NCBI GenBank assembly: GCA_027490925.1 | Contig: JAIXXF010000003.1 | Location: 1-64,000, forward strand | Direction of reading: 5' to 3' | Source: Comamonadaceae bacterium | GTDB lineage: Bacteria > Pseudomonadota > Gammaproteobacteria > Burkholderiales > Burkholderiaceae_C | Length of the DNA: 64,000 nt | In this document: piece by piece, positions 48,559 to 56,633 of the stretch | Layout: each line of letters starts with the position of its first letter | Position numbering within the stretch: position 1 is the stretch's first letter | Made by a program: the position numbers and the translations under genes | Notes under the pieces: generated by a model | Told to the model about the DNA's origin: nothing | The model's input: the letters and a program-made list of their open reading frames with translations, nothing else | Databases searched by the model: none

Positions 48559-49463
48559 ATCGGCTCCTGTGGTCGTCCCAGCACCGTTTGGAGGTTGGCG
48601 CACTCTGCGGCGACCTGGGCTTGCAACGCTTGCACGCTTTCCGGGCCAAGTCGCAGGCGTGACCACGCCAGCGCATCAATAGCGGGACTGTCTGACTGCA
48701 GCACGGTGCCGGGTGTCTCAATGCCTTGGACCATGGCATTCGCGGCATGAACCACATCGATCAAAGTGGTCGGTCCTGCCGGTGGTGGTTGGTGGTGGTT
48801 GGCAATGGCTTCGATGATGTCGGGGGTGAATCGCCAGTGGCGGCTCACCCATTCGCCGATCTCGGCGTGACAGATGCCCAGCAGTTGGCGCTCCGCTGCG
48901 CAGAGCGGTACCGAGTGCTGTTCGGTCCACTGTTTGACCTCGACCATGGCTTCCGGGCAATGGTTGTCCAGCACCAACCGGCCCACGTCGTGCAGTAAGC
49001 CTGCGGTGAACGCCGCCGCATCGTCCAAGCCGCAAGACAACGCCAGCTGGCGTGAGGTCACGGCGCATGCGATCGAGTGTTGCCAGAACTCGGTCATGCC
49101 CAACGGCTTGCCATGCAATCTTTCAAACTGCAGGGTGACCGTGGCGGCGGCCACCAACCCGTTGAGTTGCCGCAGTCCCAGGATGTTGATGCCATCGCGG
49201 ATAGAGGCCACTTGACCAGAACGCCCATAGAACGGTGAATTCGCAAGCTGCAACACACGCGCCGTGAGGGCTTGGTCCAACCCCACGGTGTTGGCGATGG
49301 CGTCGAAGTTGGCTGAGGGCTGGTGGACCAGCGCCGCCAGTTCGGTCACGACGGCAGGAAACGACGGCAGTGATCGGATGCTTTCCGCCAATTGGTCCCG
49401 GTCGATGGGCTTCAGCACCGGTGGCGGCGTTCCGGGTGTGGCGTCGGTCAGGGGCGGGGTCAT
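48555..49463 (-). CDS. HDOD domain signalling protein
   Basis: A 302-residue protein made almost entirely of an HDOD domain (about 30-230). This is a non-enzymatic relative of HD phosphohydrolases used in signalling: SIRSLPSFPAVVTELAALV, LDQALTARVLQLANSPFYG, GINILGLRQLNGLV and GLLHDVGRLVLDN. Pieces of the HD motif remain (LHD, CHAEIGEWVSRHW, ANHHQPP). It overlaps the genes before and after by ATGA. HDOD proteins often work with cyclic-di-GMP enzymes; the specific role here is unknown. Confidence 0.9.
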   Translation of the reverse strand: MTPPLTDATPGTPPPVLKPIDRDQLAESIRSLPSFPAVVTELAALVHQPSANFDAIANTVGLDQALTARVLQLANSPFYGRSGQVASIRDGINILGLRQLNGLVAAATVTLQFERLHGKPLGMTEFWQHSIACAVTSRQLALSCGLDDAAAFTAGLLHDVGRLVLDNHCPEAMVEVKQWTEQHSVPLCAAERQLLGICHAEIGEWVSRHWRFTPDIIEAIANHHQPPPAGPTTLIDVVHAANAMVQGIETPGTVLQSDSPAIDALAWSRLRLGPESVQALQAQVAAECANLQTVLGRPQEPI

Positions 49464-52400
49464 GCGGCGGCCTCGCAATGCGAACGGTCTTGCAGCACCA
49501 CAAGTACCCCCCTGGCGACGTCGTTGCCCATGGACCGGGTGCGCACCTGAAAGGAGCGTCCGGCAATCGTCAGCGCCAATGGTGCAGCCGGGTCGTCCAG
49601 GTTGCGACACAGATCAGACATGCCCACCTGCAAGACCTGGTTGACCGATGCGCCGAGCCACTGACATTCTTGCCCCAGCACCGTTTGCGCCTCGGCATTG
49701 AGCATGACCACGGTGCCTTCTGGGTCAATGCCCAGGGCCGGAACTGGCAGCAGGTCCACGATGTCGCGGGCGACGTCGGCGCGCAGTCTTTCTCGGTCGA
49801 TTTGCGACTGTTGGCTGGTGAGTACCAAACCAAGACGCTCATTGACTTTGGCAAGCGCTTCGTTCGCCGACACCACCTCGTGGCTGAGTCGTTTGTTTTC
49901 GTCGGCCATCCCTTTGTGGCGAAAGGCCTCGCGCACGTGGACCAGCAACAGGGCATCGTCCCAGGGTTTGGTCAGGAATCGGTAGATCGCCCCCTCATTC
50001 ACCGCATCGGTGATGGATTGCAGCTCGGTGTAGCCCGACAGCACCATGCGCACCGTGTCGGGGTAAAGCTCTTTGGCGCGTCGAAGAAACTCCACGCCTG
50101 TCATGCCCGGCATGCGCTGGTCGGAAATGACCACGTCCACCTCATACTCGGCCATCCGTTGCAGGCCCTCCGCCCCACTGGCGGCGGTGATCACGCGGTA
50201 CCCTTCTCGGCGAAACAGCCGCATCAGAGCAGAGACAATGCTGGGCTCGTCGTCGACCAGCAACAAAGTTCTGGCGCGCTCCCGTTTGACATAGTGCGCT
50301 GGCAGACACAAGCCATTGCGCACTCGGGTCAGCTCCGCTGCCTCCACGCTGGCAGACAACATGGGGCCTTGCATACGGTCACAGCCGTTGGCCACCAGCA
50401 AGGTGAGCTGTCCTGGTGTCTCCACGCCTTCTGCCAACACCTTCATTTGCAGGCTATGGGCCATGTTGATGATGGCACGGGTCAGGGACACATCGCCGGT
50501 CGCGGCGGTCACGTCGGGCACACACGATCGATGCACCTTCACCAAGTCAACCGGTAAGCTGCGCAGCAAACTGAGGTTGGAATAGCCTGAGCCAAAATCC
50601 CCCAGCACGATCTCCGTGCCCAGGGCGCGCAGCTGGGCCAGTCGCTGCACCATTTCCGAAGATCCGGTGACCAGGGCCTGTTCGCTCACTTCCAACGCAA
50701 GTTGGTGCGGTTCCAGTTGCTGTGCTTTGAGGTCGCCGACCAGGTTGTCCACGATGTCGGGTTGCTGAAGTTCCAACGCCGACAGATTGAGCGACACCCG
50801 CAAAGGCGCCATGCCCTCGAACAGGCTTTGCCGAAGCTGTGCGAAGGCGGCCTGGCGTTGCCACTCACCCAGCATGACCACCAAGCCGGTTTGGTGCGCT
50901 ATCGGCATGAACTCCGCAGGCGATACCTCTCCGAGGTCGCTGCTGTGCCAGCGCAGCAGCGCCTCGACGGCCAGCGGCTCGCCCGTGTGCAGATCGGCCT
51001 GGAATTGGTATTGCAGACCCATCTCGCCGCGCTCCACGGCCCGCCTCAATCCAGATTCAATCGCCAGACGGCGCAACGCTTGTGAGCGTGTTTGATCGGT
51101 GAAGTGGGCCACTGGCCGGGTGTCGCTGGTGGTTTCGGTCCGTGCCGTCTGTGCAGCCTGGAGCAGGGTACCGCCCCCGGCCGCGTCGCCAGGGTAGGTC
51201 GCCACCCCGATACGTGCGCCTGGCACCACCTCCACGGCGCCGACCCGCTCCGGTCGGGCAAGTTCTGCCAGAACGGCCTGGGCGCGCTCCCCACCTGTGG
51301 CGTCATTGGCCAGGCTAGAAGGCCCCAACAACACAGCGAACTCTTCACTGGACAGGCGCGCCACCGTGTCGCCAGGACCGACCAGTGCGGTGAGCCGGTT
51401 GGCCACCGCCATCGCCAAGGCATCGCCAGCGCCGAAACCCATCACCTGGGTCAGGTGGCGAATCGGCTCGACTTCGACCGACAGCAAGGCCAGGGGGCAA
51501 GGGCTTGACTCATTGGCGTGGATGGCGGTTTCAATGCTTTTGAGCAACAGCGATCGGTTAGCCAAGCCGGTGACCTCGTCTTGGTTTGCCAAAATCTCTA
51601 TGCGTTGTTCTGCTTGGCGGCGGGCGGTGATGTCCTGCACGGCGCCGACGATTCGTACCGGCTGTTGGTTCTCAAACTCGACTTCGCCGATCACGTGCGC
51701 CCAGATGTAGCGGCCATTGGCCGTGATCATGGGCAGCTCCAAGTCCCACCCCTGGCCCTGTGTGATGGCGCGCTGCAAAGCGTTGTCCAGCGCGGGTCGG
51801 TCGTTTGGTGCGAGAAGGGCCGCCATGCTGTTGAGCGATGGCAGGTAGTCGTCGGGCAAGTCTGCCAGCGCGTAGATTTGGCGGCTCCAGTAGACCGACC
51901 CTGTGCGCAGGTCGATCGCCCACCCGCCCACGTTCGCCAGACGACCGGCCGTGTTGAGCAGGGCCTCGCGGGCGGTCAGGGCCAACTGCAGTTTGCGCGG
52001 GCTGCTGATGTCATGCGCCATCTCGTAGAAGCCCCGGACCTGGTCGTCGTCCATGTCGGGCAGCAGGTGGACCAAGTAAAAGCGCTTGTCTTCGCTGCCG
52101 TCGCTGGCAACCATGCGCTCGAAGGTCTGCTGCTCACCCCGGAGCACCGCGTCAAAGTATGTGGCTTCGCGACGCAGCTGTTCGGCGTTCACCACCTCGG
52201 CTATGGCCCGACCATGCAAGGTCTCTGGGGTGAGTCCGTAACCGTCGGCGAATGCTTTGTTGGCGAAGCGGTTTGTGAGTCGGCGATCCCAGCAGCTGAC
52301 CAACGACGGCAGACCGTCGAGTACCTCGCGCATGTCTTTGTGGGTGCGCCGCAGCTGAATCGCGTGCTCCGCCAAGACCTGGCCCACCGCGCTGAGCTCT

Positions 52401-52768
52401 TGTTGCTGTTTGCGGACCTGCTCGGTCACGTCAGCCACAGAAGCCATTAATTTGTCGGGGCCGATGCGGTGGAGGTGCAACGCCATGGTCCGGGTTTCCC
52501 GGCCCCAGGGCACGCTGAACTGCAGGCCGTCACACAGTGTGTCGCCGTCCGGGTGCTTCAGGAGTTCAGGCAGGTGCGGCACGTGTGGGCGCAGCACCTC
52601 CCACAGGTTGTCTAAGCGGGCATTGGGCGTCAGCGGCATCAACAGCTGCGCCGCCACTGGCGTCATGAGTTCGACATCGCCCAACCCATTGGTGATCACG
52701 ATTCGCAGCGGCGATTGGTACAGGTAGAGCAGCAGAGACGCGTCGGCGTCGTCTGGGACGTGCACCAT
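49460..52768 (-). CDS. PAS-GGDEF-EAL-REC-PAS hybrid protein with degenerate GGDEF and EAL motifs
   Basis: A 1102-residue soluble signalling protein. Order: N-terminal PAS-like region (1-125), two PAS domains (about 145-265 and 275-390), GGDEF domain (395-555), EAL domain (570-810), receiver (830-950, VDDEPSIVSAL, Asp in VVISDQRMPGMTG) and a C-terminal PAS-like domain (990-1095). The GGDEF signature is SSEEF. In the EAL domain the EALLRW, NLS, EVSE and AEGVET elements remain, but DDFG reads GDFG and the KID element reads KVH. It is probably a cyclic-di-GMP binding or regulatory protein rather than an enzyme. It is 3 bases after the PYP-like gene. Confidence 0.92.
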   Translation of the reverse strand: MVHVPDDADASLLLYLYQSPLRIVITNGLGDVELMTPVAAQLLMPLTPNARLDNLWEVLRPHVPHLPELLKHPDGDTLCDGLQFSVPWGRETRTMALHLHRIGPDKLMASVADVTEQVRKQQQELSAVGQVLAEHAIQLRRTHKDMREVLDGLPSLVSCWDRRLTNRFANKAFADGYGLTPETLHGRAIAEVVNAEQLRREATYFDAVLRGEQQTFERMVASDGSEDKRFYLVHLLPDMDDDQVRGFYEMAHDISSPRKLQLALTAREALLNTAGRLANVGGWAIDLRTGSVYWSRQIYALADLPDDYLPSLNSMAALLAPNDRPALDNALQRAITQGQGWDLELPMITANGRYIWAHVIGEVEFENQQPVRIVGAVQDITARRQAEQRIEILANQDEVTGLANRSLLLKSIETAIHANESSPCPLALLSVEVEPIRHLTQVMGFGAGDALAMAVANRLTALVGPGDTVARLSSEEFAVLLGPSSLANDATGGERAQAVLAELARPERVGAVEVVPGARIGVATYPGDAAGGGTLLQAAQTARTETTSDTRPVAHFTDQTRSQALRRLAIESGLRRAVERGEMGLQYQFQADLHTGEPLAVEALLRWHSSDLGEVSPAEFMPIAHQTGLVVMLGEWQRQAAFAQLRQSLFEGMAPLRVSLNLSALELQQPDIVDNLVGDLKAQQLEPHQLALEVSEQALVTGSSEMVQRLAQLRALGTEIVLGDFGSGYSNLSLLRSLPVDLVKVHRSCVPDVTAATGDVSLTRAIINMAHSLQMKVLAEGVETPGQLTLLVANGCDRMQGPMLSASVEAAELTRVRNGLCLPAHYVKRERARTLLLVDDEPSIVSALMRLFRREGYRVITAASGAEGLQRMAEYEVDVVISDQRMPGMTGVEFLRRAKELYPDTVRMVLSGYTELQSITDAVNEGAIYRFLTKPWDDALLLVHVREAFRHKGMADENKRLSHEVVSANEALAKVNERLGLVLTSQQSQIDRERLRADVARDIVDLLPVPALGIDPEGTVVMLNAEAQTVLGQECQWLGASVNQVLQVGMSDLCRNLDDPAAPLALTIAGRSFQVRTRSMGNDVARGVLVVLQDRSHCEAAA

Positions 52769-52771
52769 GGC

Positions 52772-53170
52772 TCAGTCCGATCGGTTCAACAAGATGTAGC
52801 CACGCAGCTGCTGGGGGTCCCACAGCAGCCGCAGCTTCACGGAGGTTGGGCGCATTCGCCATGTCAAGACATACGGCAGGCAATCGTCGAGGGCAACCTG
52901 TTGCGCCTGGGCATCCTCGAACTTCTGCGCCACCATGAAGTTGTTCATGCATTGCGCGACTTGTGTGAACACGTGTCGACCCAGGACTTTCTCCCGGGTC
53001 AAGCCCGTGTTGACGCATTCGTACCGGTTGTACCGATCCACGAGGAAATCGCCTTTGAAGCCGATCACGCCGAATGGCTGGTGGTCCAAGCCGTCGTTGT
53101 CTTGCTGGTGCAATTGGGACACCAGGTCCCATTGGTCCCATGTCAGGAGAGGGGGCGTATCGCGGACCAT
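52772..53170 (-). CDS. Photoactive yellow protein (PYP) homologue
   Basis: A 132-residue single PAS-fold protein. It aligns without gaps from Phe33 to Cys74 with residues 28-69 of the Halorhodospira halophila PYP as I recall it. The chromophore cysteine (Cys69 there) is Cys74 in QVAQCMNNF. Tyr42 and Glu46, which hydrogen-bond the coumaryl phenolate, are Tyr47 and Glu51; Thr50 is Thr55; Met100 is Met106 in RMRPTSVK. Arg52 is replaced by Leu57. It should bind p-coumaric acid by thioester and sense blue light. The genes for making that pigment (tyrosine ammonia lyase, coumaryl-CoA ligase) are not in the window. First gene of a five-gene signalling operon. A plain PAS sensor remains possible. Confidence 0.82.
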   Translation of the reverse strand: MVRDTPPLLTWDQWDLVSQLHQQDNDGLDHQPFGVIGFKGDFLVDRYNRYECVNTGLTREKVLGRHVFTQVAQCMNNFMVAQKFEDAQAQQVALDDCLPYVLTWRMRPTSVKLRLLWDPQQLRGYILLNRSD

Positions 53171-53198
53171 GCGTGTTTCCGAAAAGGGTGACCGTCCT

Positions 53199-53227
53199 CG
53201 CAAACCCCATTGGTTTGCGGCAGTCAA
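53199..53227 (-). promoter_or_regulatory. Dyad and -35 like box upstream of the PYP operon
   Basis: A perfect inverted repeat CGCAAACC / GGTTTGCG (53199-53206 and 53212-53219, 5-base spacer) lies directly downstream of TTGACT (53227-53222 on the minus strand), a near-consensus -35 box. The dyad would occupy the spacer of that promoter, 29 bases before the start codon, a place suited to a repressor or activator. No good -10 box is visible, so the promoter is tentative. Confidence 0.45.
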
Positions 53228-53274
53228 CTGCTTTTCGGCCGCCCGCGCCGGAAATGTAGGCGTGGGGCAGCGCC

Positions 53275-54714
53275 TCAGGGGTGTGGCGGCTCTGACAGCA
53301 CGCGGCCCGGATTCATGATCCCTGCCGGGTCCAACGCGCACTTGATGGCGCGCATCATGCGCAGTGCCACTGGGGGCTCGTAGCGTGTCAATTCGGCCAC
53401 CTTCAAAGCGCCTACGCCGTGTTCGGCCGAAAAACTGCCCCCGTGGCGCGCCACCGCCTCGTAAACCAGTGCATTGACAGTGTTTTCGTGACGTTTCAAA
53501 AAGTCGCCTGCGTCCGTACCCACGGGCGCTTGCACGTTGTAGTGGAGGTTGCCGTCGCCCAAATGGCCAAAGTTCACAAGGCGGGCGCCAGGCACTGCAT
53601 GCGCCAGCAGCGCATCGGTCTCGGCGCAGAACGCCGGAATGCTGGAGACCGGCAGCGAAATGTCGTGCTTGATGTTGAGACCCTCCCGAGCTTGGGCCAG
53701 TGGGATGCTTTCGCGGATGTGCCACATGCGCTGGGACTGCGCCAAGTTGTCGGACAACGCCGCGTCGGTGAGACAAGCCTCATTCAGAGCCGCTTCCAGA
53801 AGGGCTTCCATGCATTCCCGGGCTTGGCTTTCTGCGCCGCTGTCGGCGCTTTCAATCAGCACCGCGATGCGGTTCGCGTTGGCCGCCGTCGGAGAAGTCA
53901 GGGGGACAGAAAGCTGGGGCATGTGGCGGCGCACCAAATCCAACGCCGTTGGGCCCATCACCTCGAACCCGGTGAGCGTTGCCCCAAGGTGCCGATGGGC
54001 CAGTGCCAACAACCGCACGGCGGCTTGCAGAGACGGCGTTTCTGCCCACGCGGTCACCGTCGAGGCGGGCAAGGGAAACAACTTCATCGTGGCGCCGGTG
54101 ATCACGCCCAAGGTGCCTTCGCTGCCAATGAACAGGTGTTTCAGGTCATAGCCCGTGTTGTCCTTACGCAGGCCGCTCAGCCCCTGCCAGATTTCGCCCT
54201 GGGCAGTGACGACCTCCAGGCCCAGGCACAGGTCGCGCGCGTTGCCATAACGGAGCACTTGCGTTCCCCCGGCATTGGTTGCCAAATTGCCGCCGACGGT
54301 GCAACTGCCTTCGGCGGCGAGGCTCAGGGGCAGCAGCAACCCGGCGCCGAGGGCCGCTTGTTGCGCCGTTTGGAGTACGCAACCCGCGTCCACCGTCATG
54401 GTGAGGTTGTCGGCATCAATGCGGCGCACCCGGTTGAGACGCTGCAGGCTCAAGACGAGCTGATGGCCACTGGCGTCGGGTGTGCCCCCGCCAACCAATC
54501 CAGTGTGTCCGCCTTGGGGCACGATCGCCACACCAGCAGCCGCGCAGGCGCCGACCACAGCCGCCACCTCCTCGGTGTTGCCAGGGCGGACCACTGCCAA
54601 CGCTCGGCCATGGTAGCGCCGGCGCCAGTCGATCTCCCACGCGCTGAGGTCCCCCCCAATCAGCAGGTGGCTGTCGCCAACGGTCTGTCGCAAGCGATCC
54701 AGAAACGCCTGCAT
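53275..54714 (-). CDS. FAD-binding oxidoreductase, GlcD / D-2-hydroxyacid dehydrogenase type
   Basis: Flavoprotein of 479 residues in the VAO/PCMH family that oxidises D-2-hydroxyacids such as D-lactate, glycolate or D-2-hydroxyglutarate. FAD-binding marks are GVAIVPQGGHTGLVGGGTP, AAEGSCTVGGNLATNAGG and LFIGSEGTLGVITGA. The C-terminal cap holds NFGHLGDGNLHYNV and EHGVGALK. The ATG at 54714 gives the normal N-terminus. It ends about 105 bases before the PYP operon and is preceded closely by the DUF2069 gene. Confidence 0.9.
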   Translation of the reverse strand: MQAFLDRLRQTVGDSHLLIGGDLSAWEIDWRRRYHGRALAVVRPGNTEEVAAVVGACAAAGVAIVPQGGHTGLVGGGTPDASGHQLVLSLQRLNRVRRIDADNLTMTVDAGCVLQTAQQAALGAGLLLPLSLAAEGSCTVGGNLATNAGGTQVLRYGNARDLCLGLEVVTAQGEIWQGLSGLRKDNTGYDLKHLFIGSEGTLGVITGATMKLFPLPASTVTAWAETPSLQAAVRLLALAHRHLGATLTGFEVMGPTALDLVRRHMPQLSVPLTSPTAANANRIAVLIESADSGAESQARECMEALLEAALNEACLTDAALSDNLAQSQRMWHIRESIPLAQAREGLNIKHDISLPVSSIPAFCAETDALLAHAVPGARLVNFGHLGDGNLHYNVQAPVGTDAGDFLKRHENTVNALVYEAVARHGGSFSAEHGVGALKVAELTRYEPPVALRMMRAIKCALDPAGIMNPGRVLSEPPHP

Positions 54715-54722
54715 GGCACGTC

Positions 54723-55127
54723 TCAGGGGGTGGGCGTCCAGCCAGCGGCTCGGGCGTTGCGCAGGCGCAGGCGAACATGCATCGCGCAGGCCGCGAACAA
54801 GCCCAGGCACAACGCCACTTCCACCAGCGCAAGGTAGCGGCTCGGGGCGCTGTCACCGTAAGCCCGGATCACGCCTTCGGTGAAGTACAACCAGATCAGC
54901 AAACTGACCCATCGGTAGGTGTACATGCGGTTTTTGAGCAATCCCGCCAACGGCAGGCACAACGGCAACACTTTGAGTGCCAACAAAGAACCTCCCGGGC
55001 GAATCGGGGCCAGGACCAGTTCCCATGCCAAGCCAAGCGCAATCAAACCCATTAGGCTGCCCACCGCCAGCCAGCGGGTGAGGTCAACAGCGGCTGTGGC
55101 AGGTGAGGTTTGGTTGGTGTCTGTCAT
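54723..55127 (-). CDS. DUF2069 membrane protein
   Basis: A 134-residue inner membrane protein of the DUF2069 family with about four hydrophobic helices (LAVGSLMGLIALGLAWELV, LLALKVLPLCLPLAGLL, WVSLLIWLYFTEGVIRAYGD, LALVEVALCLGLFAACAMH). The GVIRAYGD segment is typical. The ATG at 55127 is chosen because upstream open codons have no membrane character or homology. It is divergent from the YihY gene, with only 21 bases between the start codons. Function unknown. Confidence 0.85.
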   Translation of the reverse strand: MTDTNQTSPATAAVDLTRWLAVGSLMGLIALGLAWELVLAPIRPGGSLLALKVLPLCLPLAGLLKNRMYTYRWVSLLIWLYFTEGVIRAYGDSAPSRYLALVEVALCLGLFAACAMHVRLRLRNARAAGWTPTP

Positions 55128-55148
55128 GGCGGTGGCATCATAGCCGCG

Positions 55149-56387
55149 ATGAATTTGCCCGCACCCTGGAAAGACCGCTTGGCCGACTGGACCCAAGACC
55201 TGTCCCACCAGTTGACCCACTTTCCATGGAAAACGACCCTGCTCACGCTCTACGAGCGGTTCAGAGAAGACCGACTCGGTCTCACCGCGAGCAGCCTGAC
55301 GTTCACCACCAGCATCGCCTTGGTGCCTTTTTTTACGGTGGCGCTGGCGCTGTTCACGGCGTTCCCGATCTTCACCAAGCTGCAGATGGCTTTGCAGGAC
55401 TGGTTGGTCCAAAGCCTGGTCCCTCAGAACATCGCACAGCAGGTGTTGGGCTACTTGACCCAGTTCGCAGGCAAGGCCAGCAAGCTCGGCACAGCGGGTT
55501 TTGCGGTCTTGGTCGTGACCGCACTGGCATTGATTCTGACCATCGACAAAACGCTCAACAGCATTTGGCGCGTGCGCAAACAACGACCGCTGCCGCAGCG
55601 CGTGCTGATTTACTGGGCGGCGATCACCTTGGGGCCATTGCTCATGGGCGGGAGCTTGGCCCTGACCTCGTACGCCATTTCGGCGTCTCGTGGTGTTGTC
55701 GGGGTGCTGCCGGGTGGCGTGCGGTTCTTGCTGGATGTGGCCGAGTTCGGTTTGTTGGCCGGGGGGCTGGCCGCCCTGTACCGTTATGTCCCCAACACCT
55801 ACGTTAATTGGGCCCACGCGTGGGTGGGGGGCTTGTTCGTATCCACAGGCATCGAACTGGCAAAAAAGCTGTTGGGCGTCTACATCAGCACGGTGCCCAC
55901 TTACTCGGCGGTGTATGGAACGTTCGCCACGCTGCCGATCCTGCTGGTGTGGATTTACCTGGCTTGGGTGATTGTGCTGCTCGGGGCGGTGGTGACGGCG
56001 TACTTGCCGGTGTTGTTGGCTGGGGTGGTGCGCCGCGGCCACGGTCATGGCTGGCAGTTCCAGTTGGCGGTGGAGGTCTTGCAGCAGCTCCACGCGGTTC
56101 GGGGCACCGCAGACCGCGGCCAGACGCTCACCCGCTTGGCGCAGGTTCTGCAAGTGGACAGTTTGCAGTTGGTGCCAGTGTTGGAAACCCTTCAGGCACT
56201 GGACTGGGTGCAGCCCCTGAGTGAAGTCAACGCCTCTGAAGATGCGCGCCTTGTGCTGCTGGCCGACCCGGCAACGACGCCGCTGTCTGCGCTGGCGGAG
56301 CGCCTGTTGCTGCAACCTGGGAACTCGGTGGCGCGGTTTTGGGCCAATTCCCGCCTAGACACTCTGCCACTCGCCGATGTGCTTTGA
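55149..56387 (+). CDS. YihY/UPF0761 family inner membrane protein
   Basis: A 412-residue membrane protein of the YihY (formerly ribonuclease BN) family, which is not a nuclease. It starts with a soluble helix, followed by the family segment RLGLTASSLTFTTSIALVPF and about six membrane helices with YVPNTYVNWAHAWVGGLF and YSAVYGTFATLPILLVWIYL. The C-terminal 120 residues look like a winged-helix-type soluble domain. Its role is not known; the two divergent genes (DUF2069 and this one) are a common pair in Burkholderiales. Confidence 0.88.
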   Translation: MNLPAPWKDRLADWTQDLSHQLTHFPWKTTLLTLYERFREDRLGLTASSLTFTTSIALVPFFTVALALFTAFPIFTKLQMALQDWLVQSLVPQNIAQQVLGYLTQFAGKASKLGTAGFAVLVVTALALILTIDKTLNSIWRVRKQRPLPQRVLIYWAAITLGPLLMGGSLALTSYAISASRGVVGVLPGGVRFLLDVAEFGLLAGGLAALYRYVPNTYVNWAHAWVGGLFVSTGIELAKKLLGVYISTVPTYSAVYGTFATLPILLVWIYLAWVIVLLGAVVTAYLPVLLAGVVRRGHGHGWQFQLAVEVLQQLHAVRGTADRGQTLTRLAQVLQVDSLQLVPVLETLQALDWVQPLSEVNASEDARLVLLADPATTPLSALAERLLLQPGNSVARFWANSRLDTLPLADVL

Positions 56388-56590
56388 CTCAGTAGCGTGA
56401 ACGAAGAAAGCATGCGGCACCGAGGGATGCGCAGCAGGATGCTGCGGTGCAACACTTTGTTTCCAAGCGGCTGTGCATTAGGTATTTGAACGGCCCGGCC
56501 TGATGTTCCTCAACAAAAAATGGCCCCTCAAGCGAAGCCGTTGGGCGCAAGACGCGGGGCAGCATGAAGACCGGCACAACCTCAGCGAGG

Positions 56591-56628
56591 CCCGCCCAGC
56601 GGGGGGTGACCCCTCCCCGCTGGGCGGG
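56591..56628. terminator. Strong GC-rich hairpin between the YihY and hydrolase genes
   Basis: Perfect 14-base arms CCCGCCCAGCGGGG (56591-56604) and complement (56615-56628) enclose a 10-base loop, 6 bases behind the minus-strand hydrolase stop. No T tract follows, so it is either a weak bidirectional terminator or a REP-like element. The rest of the 246-base gap (56388-56633) shows no gene. Confidence 0.55.
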
Positions 56629-56633
56629 GTGCC

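Noticed and set aside
55128-56315. Upstream extension of the DUF2069 reading frame to 56315.
   Set aside because: It covers the antisense of the YihY gene and is low-complexity (Gln, His, Arg). The membrane protein starts at 55127.
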